DNA of 64,000 bases from Pseudomonadota bacterium (GTDB taxonomy: Bacteria > Pseudomonadota > Alphaproteobacteria > Caulobacterales > Caulobacteraceae). This document shows positions 60,860 to 64,000 of the stretch, piece after piece. A model generated the notes under the pieces. The model did no database searches. It saw only the letters and a program-made list of their open reading frames with translations, and was not told the origin of the DNA. The DNA lies in NCBI GenBank assembly GCA_018241995.1, contig JAFECT010000001.1, positions 153,959 to 217,958 of the forward strand. Direction: 5' to 3'. How positions within the stretch are numbered: the stretch's first letter is position 1; every line of letters begins with the position of its first letter. The translations under genes were made by a program, and so were the position numbers.

Positions 60860-61108
60860 TCAGCTGAAGTCCGCAGGCTCGGCGGCCTTGGCCTCGCCGC
60901 CCTGACCGACCACGATCTTCTCGACCCGCAGGCGCGCAGCCTCCAGGCGGGATTCGCAATGCGCCTTCAGCCGGGCGCCGCGCTCGTACATGCTGATCGA
61001 CTGCTCGAGCGGGGCCTGGCCGGACTCCAGCCCGGCGACAATTTTCTCCAATTCAGCGAGCGCTTCCTCGAAGGAAAGGCCGGCGATGTCGGTCGCTTCG
61101 GTGGTCAT
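60860..61108 (-). CDS. xseB: Exodeoxyribonuclease VII small subunit
   Basis: 82 residues from ATG 61108: [56 protein letters not shown]. This is the coiled XseB helix pair that binds XseA. It is first in the run to ispA and dxs, ending 20 nt before ispA starts. The large subunit gene is not in the window. Confidence 0.94.
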   Translation of the reverse strand: MTTEATDIAGLSFEEALAELEKIVAGLESGQAPLEQSISMYERGARLKAHCESRLEAARLRVEKIVVGQGGEAKAAEPADFS

Positions 61109-61185
61109 GGTCTCGGGGGGTCTGGAAAACGCGGCCAACCTAGACGGGGCGCGACAGCGGGGCAATCGAGGTTTGTGCTTTGTGA

Positions 61186-61812
61186 TCAGCGCTTCTCGAA
61201 CCGCCGCGCCGCCCAGTATTTGAAGCCGCCGTCCTTGACGAGCTTCCAGCCCAGGCGCTTCAGCTCCCAGCCGATCATGCCGTTGAAGAAGCCGTGGGCG
61301 GTGACCAGGATGTCCCGCCCGCCCTGGGCCATCTCGTCCAGGCTCTTGGCGGCGGCCTTGGCGCGGACCTTGGCCTCGGCCAGGGTCTCCTGTCCTTCGT
61401 GGTGGTCGAACAGCCACCACCACAGGCGCGCGATCACGCCCCAGGTGCGCGGCGAGAATTTCCAGAACGGCGAGAAGTGCGGCGGCGGCAGGGGCGCCTC
61501 GACGAACAGCGGATCCTCGACGAAGGGCTTGTCGCCGGCCAGGGCGCGCGCGGTCTCGATGGAGCGGGGCCGGGTCGAGCAGAAGATGGCGTAGGCGCCG
61601 CGCGCGAAGGCCTTCAGTCCCTCGGGCGCGACCTGGCCTTCCAGCAGGCCGACCTCCTCATAGGTCCCCCACCAGCGGCGATAGCCGTCCGAGGTCAGCC
61701 GCACCCGGCGCGACAGCGCGGGCTCGCCGTGGCGGCCCAGCACGATGGCGCCGTGTCCGGTAGAGTCCGGCGAGCGCTCGGACCCACGGGTAGTAAGCTT
61801 ATCGATGGCCAT
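61186..61812 (-). CDS. Histidine phosphatase family protein
   Basis: 208 residues. RHG motif VLGRHGEP near residue 27, second active-site piece STRPRSIETARAL and a late VTAHGFFNGM with the second His. The long insert with WKFSPRTWGVIARLWWWLFDHH is unusual for small phosphoglycerate-mutase-like enzymes. Substrate unknown. A single gene upstream of xseB. Confidence 0.87.
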   Translation of the reverse strand: MAIDKLTTRGSERSPDSTGHGAIVLGRHGEPALSRRVRLTSDGYRRWWGTYEEVGLLEGQVAPEGLKAFARGAYAIFCSTRPRSIETARALAGDKPFVEDPLFVEAPLPPPHFSPFWKFSPRTWGVIARLWWWLFDHHEGQETLAEAKVRAKAAAKSLDEMAQGGRDILVTAHGFFNGMIGWELKRLGWKLVKDGGFKYWAARRFEKR

Positions 61813-61851
61813 CCCCTCGGAACGCGCCCGGATCGTCCGGACGCTCGCCCC

Positions 61852-62775
61852 TCAGTCCTCCTGCAAGGCCCGCACATGCGCGACCGCGGAGCGGCCCAGC
61901 GCCTCAAGGTCGTAGCCGCCCTCGAGCGACGAAACAACCCGGCCGCGCGCCGAGGCCCGCGCCGCCTCGACAATGGCGCGGGTGGCCCAGGCGTAGTCCT
62001 CCGCCTCCAGCGACTGGTGCGCGAGCGGATCGCGGCGGTGGGCGTCGAAGCCGGCCGAGACCAGCACCAGATCGGGGGCGAAGGCGTCCAGCGCGGTGAT
62101 CAGCCTGGTCTCGAAGGCGTGGCGCCATGTCTCGCGCGCGGCGTGCGGCGGCACGGTGGCGTTGGCGATATTTCCGACCCCTCGCTCGCCCTCGGCGCCA
62201 GTGCCTGGATAGAGCGGCGACTGGTGGATCGAGCCCAGGAACAGGTCGGCGTCAGCCTCGAAGGCGGCCTGGGTGCCGTTGCCGTGGTGGACGTCGAAGT
62301 CGATCACCGCCACCCGCTTCAGCCCCGCGTCCTGGGCCGCGCGCGCGGCCACGGCGACGGACGAGAACAGGCAGAAGCCCATGGCCTGGTCGGGCTCGGC
62401 GTGGTGGCCCGGCGGGCGCACGGCGCAGAAGGCCCGCGTCAGCTTGCCGGCCGCGGCCTCGCGGACCGCCTCGACCACGGCGCCTGCGGCCAGGCGCGCG
62501 GCGCGGACCGTGCCGGGCGAGAGCGCCGTATCGGCGTCCAGGTGGCGCACGCCGCTGGTCGGCGAGGCGGAAATGATTCGCTGCACGAAGGCTGACGGAT
62601 GCACCCGCTCCAACTCTGCAACCTCGGCTTCGCGCGCCTCGCGGCGTTGCAGGTCCAGGCCGTCGGCGTCGTCCAGCGCCGCCATGACCGCAGCCAGCCG
62701 TTCGGGCCGCTCCGGATGGCCGGCGCCGGGCCGGTGCTCGAGCATGTCGGCATGGGTGAAGAGGCTCACGGGCAT
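61852..62775 (-). CDS. Histone deacetylase family protein (acetoin utilisation/polyamine deacetylase-like)
   Basis: 307 residues from ATG 62775. Arginase-deacetylase motifs: [28 protein letters not shown] and the zinc-site [16 protein letters not shown], with [13 protein letters not shown] later. These enzymes remove acetyl groups from polyamines or proteins. It is divergent from the GNAT gene, which may reflect a deacetylase/acetyltransferase pairing by chance. Confidence 0.93.
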   Translation of the reverse strand: MPVSLFTHADMLEHRPGAGHPERPERLAAVMAALDDADGLDLQRREAREAEVAELERVHPSAFVQRIISASPTSGVRHLDADTALSPGTVRAARLAAGAVVEAVREAAAGKLTRAFCAVRPPGHHAEPDQAMGFCLFSSVAVAARAAQDAGLKRVAVIDFDVHHGNGTQAAFEADADLFLGSIHQSPLYPGTGAEGERGVGNIANATVPPHAARETWRHAFETRLITALDAFAPDLVLVSAGFDAHRRDPLAHQSLEAEDYAWATRAIVEAARASARGRVVSSLEGGYDLEALGRSAVAHVRALQED

Positions 62776-62850
62776 GGCCGCGATCCTAGCGGCGCGCCGA
62801 CGACGCCGCAGCCCTTTCCTCGCCTGGCGATGCCGCTTATTTCGCGGCCC

Positions 62851-63366
62851 ATGAGCTTCGCCATCCGCATCGCCACGCCCGAGGACGCGCCAACCATCGC
62901 CGACCTGGCCCGCGAAACCTTCGTGGAGACCTTCGGCCACCTCTATCCGCCAAGCGACCTGGCCGACTTCCTGGAAAGCTCCTACGCGCTCGACACCGTG
63001 CGCGCCCAGATCGGCGACCCGGCCCAGCGCTGGCTGATCGCCGAGGCCGACGGCCAGGCGGTGGGCTACTCCCAGGCCGGGCCTTGCGGCCTCCCCCATC
63101 CCGACGTGCGCCCGACCCATGGCGAGCTGAAGCGCATCTATCTGCGGGCCGAATCCAAGGGCACAGGCCTGGGCCGCGAACTGATGCGCCGGACGCTCGA
63201 CTGGATCGAGCAAAACTTTGAAGGCCCGCTCTGGATTGGCGTCTGGAGCGAGAACCACCGCGCCCAGGCGCTCTATCGGAAGTTCGGCTTCGAAAAGGCC
63301 GGCGAATACGAGTTCGCGGTCGGCGAGACCCGCGATCACGAATTCATCCTGATGCGGGGACGCTGA
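62851..63366 (+). CDS. GNAT-family N-acetyltransferase
   Basis: 171 residues from ATG 62851. Motifs: [55 protein letters not shown] (acetyl-CoA loop) and [24 protein letters not shown]. The pattern is typical of small-molecule or polyamine acetyltransferases. It is divergent from the deacetylase-family gene. Confidence 0.88.
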   Translation: MSFAIRIATPEDAPTIADLARETFVETFGHLYPPSDLADFLESSYALDTVRAQIGDPAQRWLIAEADGQAVGYSQAGPCGLPHPDVRPTHGELKRIYLRAESKGTGLGRELMRRTLDWIEQNFEGPLWIGVWSENHRAQALYRKFGFEKAGEYEFAVGETRDHEFILMRGR

Positions 63367-63437
63367 GGTTTCCACTAGCCCCACGCGCGCTTGCCTTCGC
63401 GACATTTTGGCATGCTACTGGCGCGACTGAGGGCACG

Positions 63438-63983
63438 ATGCGCGTCAATTTCCTGGCTATTTTGTTGTTCGCAGGACTAAGCGGCTGCAACCGCCAATCA
63501 CCTGCCGCCGAGGCCAAGTCCGATCCCGCCATCACCGCCGAGATCGCCTCGGGGCGACAGATGGTGGTGGAACTGCGCGCCATGGCCGGTCAGCAGGGGG
63601 ATATCTCGGCGGCTCCGATTTGGTTGTCGCATTGGGGCGGCATTCCCGGCAGCAACCTACAGGCGGCCGCAGTCGCCTGGCGCGACCCCAATGGCCATTG
63701 GCGTGTGGAGCAGGTCGCACGCATGCAGGAAGGCCACGAGGCCTTCGGCAAGCCGAAGGTCCGATCGGCGGCTTTGTCAGACGCGGATGCGGCCAAGCTT
63801 GACGGGCTGTTGGGCGACAAAGCCCTCTATGCCGAGCCCGCCGTCACACCAGATGCCTGCACAGATCAAGGTCAGACTATAGTCTCGATTCGCTATCGGG
63901 GTCGGACACACTTCGCGACGTTGGGGGGCTGCGCCTCGAACCTCACCGCCACGGCGGCCAGCATGATCACTAAAGGCCTCTAG
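63438..63983 (+). CDS. Hypothetical lipoprotein
   Basis: 181 residues. Lipobox LSGC at residue ~17 after MRVNFLAILLFAG. The mature protein has two further cysteines (DACTDQG and GGCASNL) that could pair. A central WLSHWGGIPGSNLQAAAVAWRDPNGHW is distinctive, but I cannot name the family. Codon use is somewhat less GC-biased than neighbours. The frame is complete; the window ends 17 nt after it. Confidence 0.65.
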   Translation: MRVNFLAILLFAGLSGCNRQSPAAEAKSDPAITAEIASGRQMVVELRAMAGQQGDISAAPIWLSHWGGIPGSNLQAAAVAWRDPNGHWRVEQVARMQEGHEAFGKPKVRSAALSDADAAKLDGLLGDKALYAEPAVTPDACTDQGQTIVSIRYRGRTHFATLGGCASNLTATAASMITKGL

Positions 63984-64000
63984 GATCTGTGGACACTTAT

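Overview
The window is GC-rich bacterial chromosome, densely packed, with strong G/C bias at third codon positions and many 4-nt ATGA/GTGA stop-start overlaps. Gene content points to an alphaproteobacterium of the order Caulobacterales (Caulobacter or Phenylobacterium type). The evidence is the divergent fliL-fliM and flgF-flgG-flgA-flgH flagellar block with a pflI-like gene and a MotE-type gene beside it, CtrA-like TTAA half-sites, a GTTC-N7-GTTC SOS box of the alphaproteobacterial type, UbiK, ChpT-era cell-cycle style promoters and many short intergenic palindromes. No rRNA, tRNA, CRISPR array, prophage or intact insertion sequence was seen. No gene-free stretch exceeds 300 bases.

Layout. 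1-4.2 kb: end of a lipid-transport (Mla-type) operon and an unusual glycosyltransferase/UDP-galactopyranose mutase fusion. 4.3-11.2 kb: a DNA-repair flavoured region with a radical-SAM/UdgX operon under a LexA box, a GFA protein, a leucine-type dehydrogenase with paired palindromes upstream, and a DUF3253/UDG/lipoprotein-hydrolase operon. 11.3-21.8 kb: metabolism and signalling (thioesterase, GST, nucleoside transporter, branched-chain aminotransferase, an EnvZ/OmpR-like two-component pair, TetR, ProC, YbjN, UbiK). 21.9-33.8 kb: housekeeping (lgt, midA-like, pgeF, prs, rplY, pth, ychF), a ParDE module, and two different palindromic repeat elements. 33.5-44 kb: BolA, a catalytically degenerate aldo/keto reductase, a DUF1428 remnant, Grx4, OYE, an SdpR/SdpI-like pair with a perfect operator palindrome, a Tat-exported GH127 enzyme, rpsD, and an exported protein ending in a DUF2164 domain.

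44-57.9 kb: an M20 peptidase and TrmJ, then the flagellar block. On the minus strand lie fliL, fliM, a pflI-like gene, a MotE-family gene, a small membrane protein and a 975-residue TPR protein. On the plus strand lie flgF, flgG, flgA and flgH, followed by three tandem diverged exported paralogues. 58-64 kb: isoprenoid and DNA-repair housekeeping (dxs, ispA, xseB), a histidine phosphatase, a histone-deacetylase-family protein, a GNAT acetyltransferase and a lipoprotein.

The strongest leads for something undescribed are the SOS-boxed radical-SAM/UdgX pair, the GT-Glf fusion, the paralogue triplet behind flgH (with a terminator that buries the first gene's Shine-Dalgarno), the signal-peptide/DUF2164 fusion, and the palindromic operators at the leucine-type dehydrogenase and sdpR genes. 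All assignments come from reading the sequence and from remembered family motifs; no database search was run.
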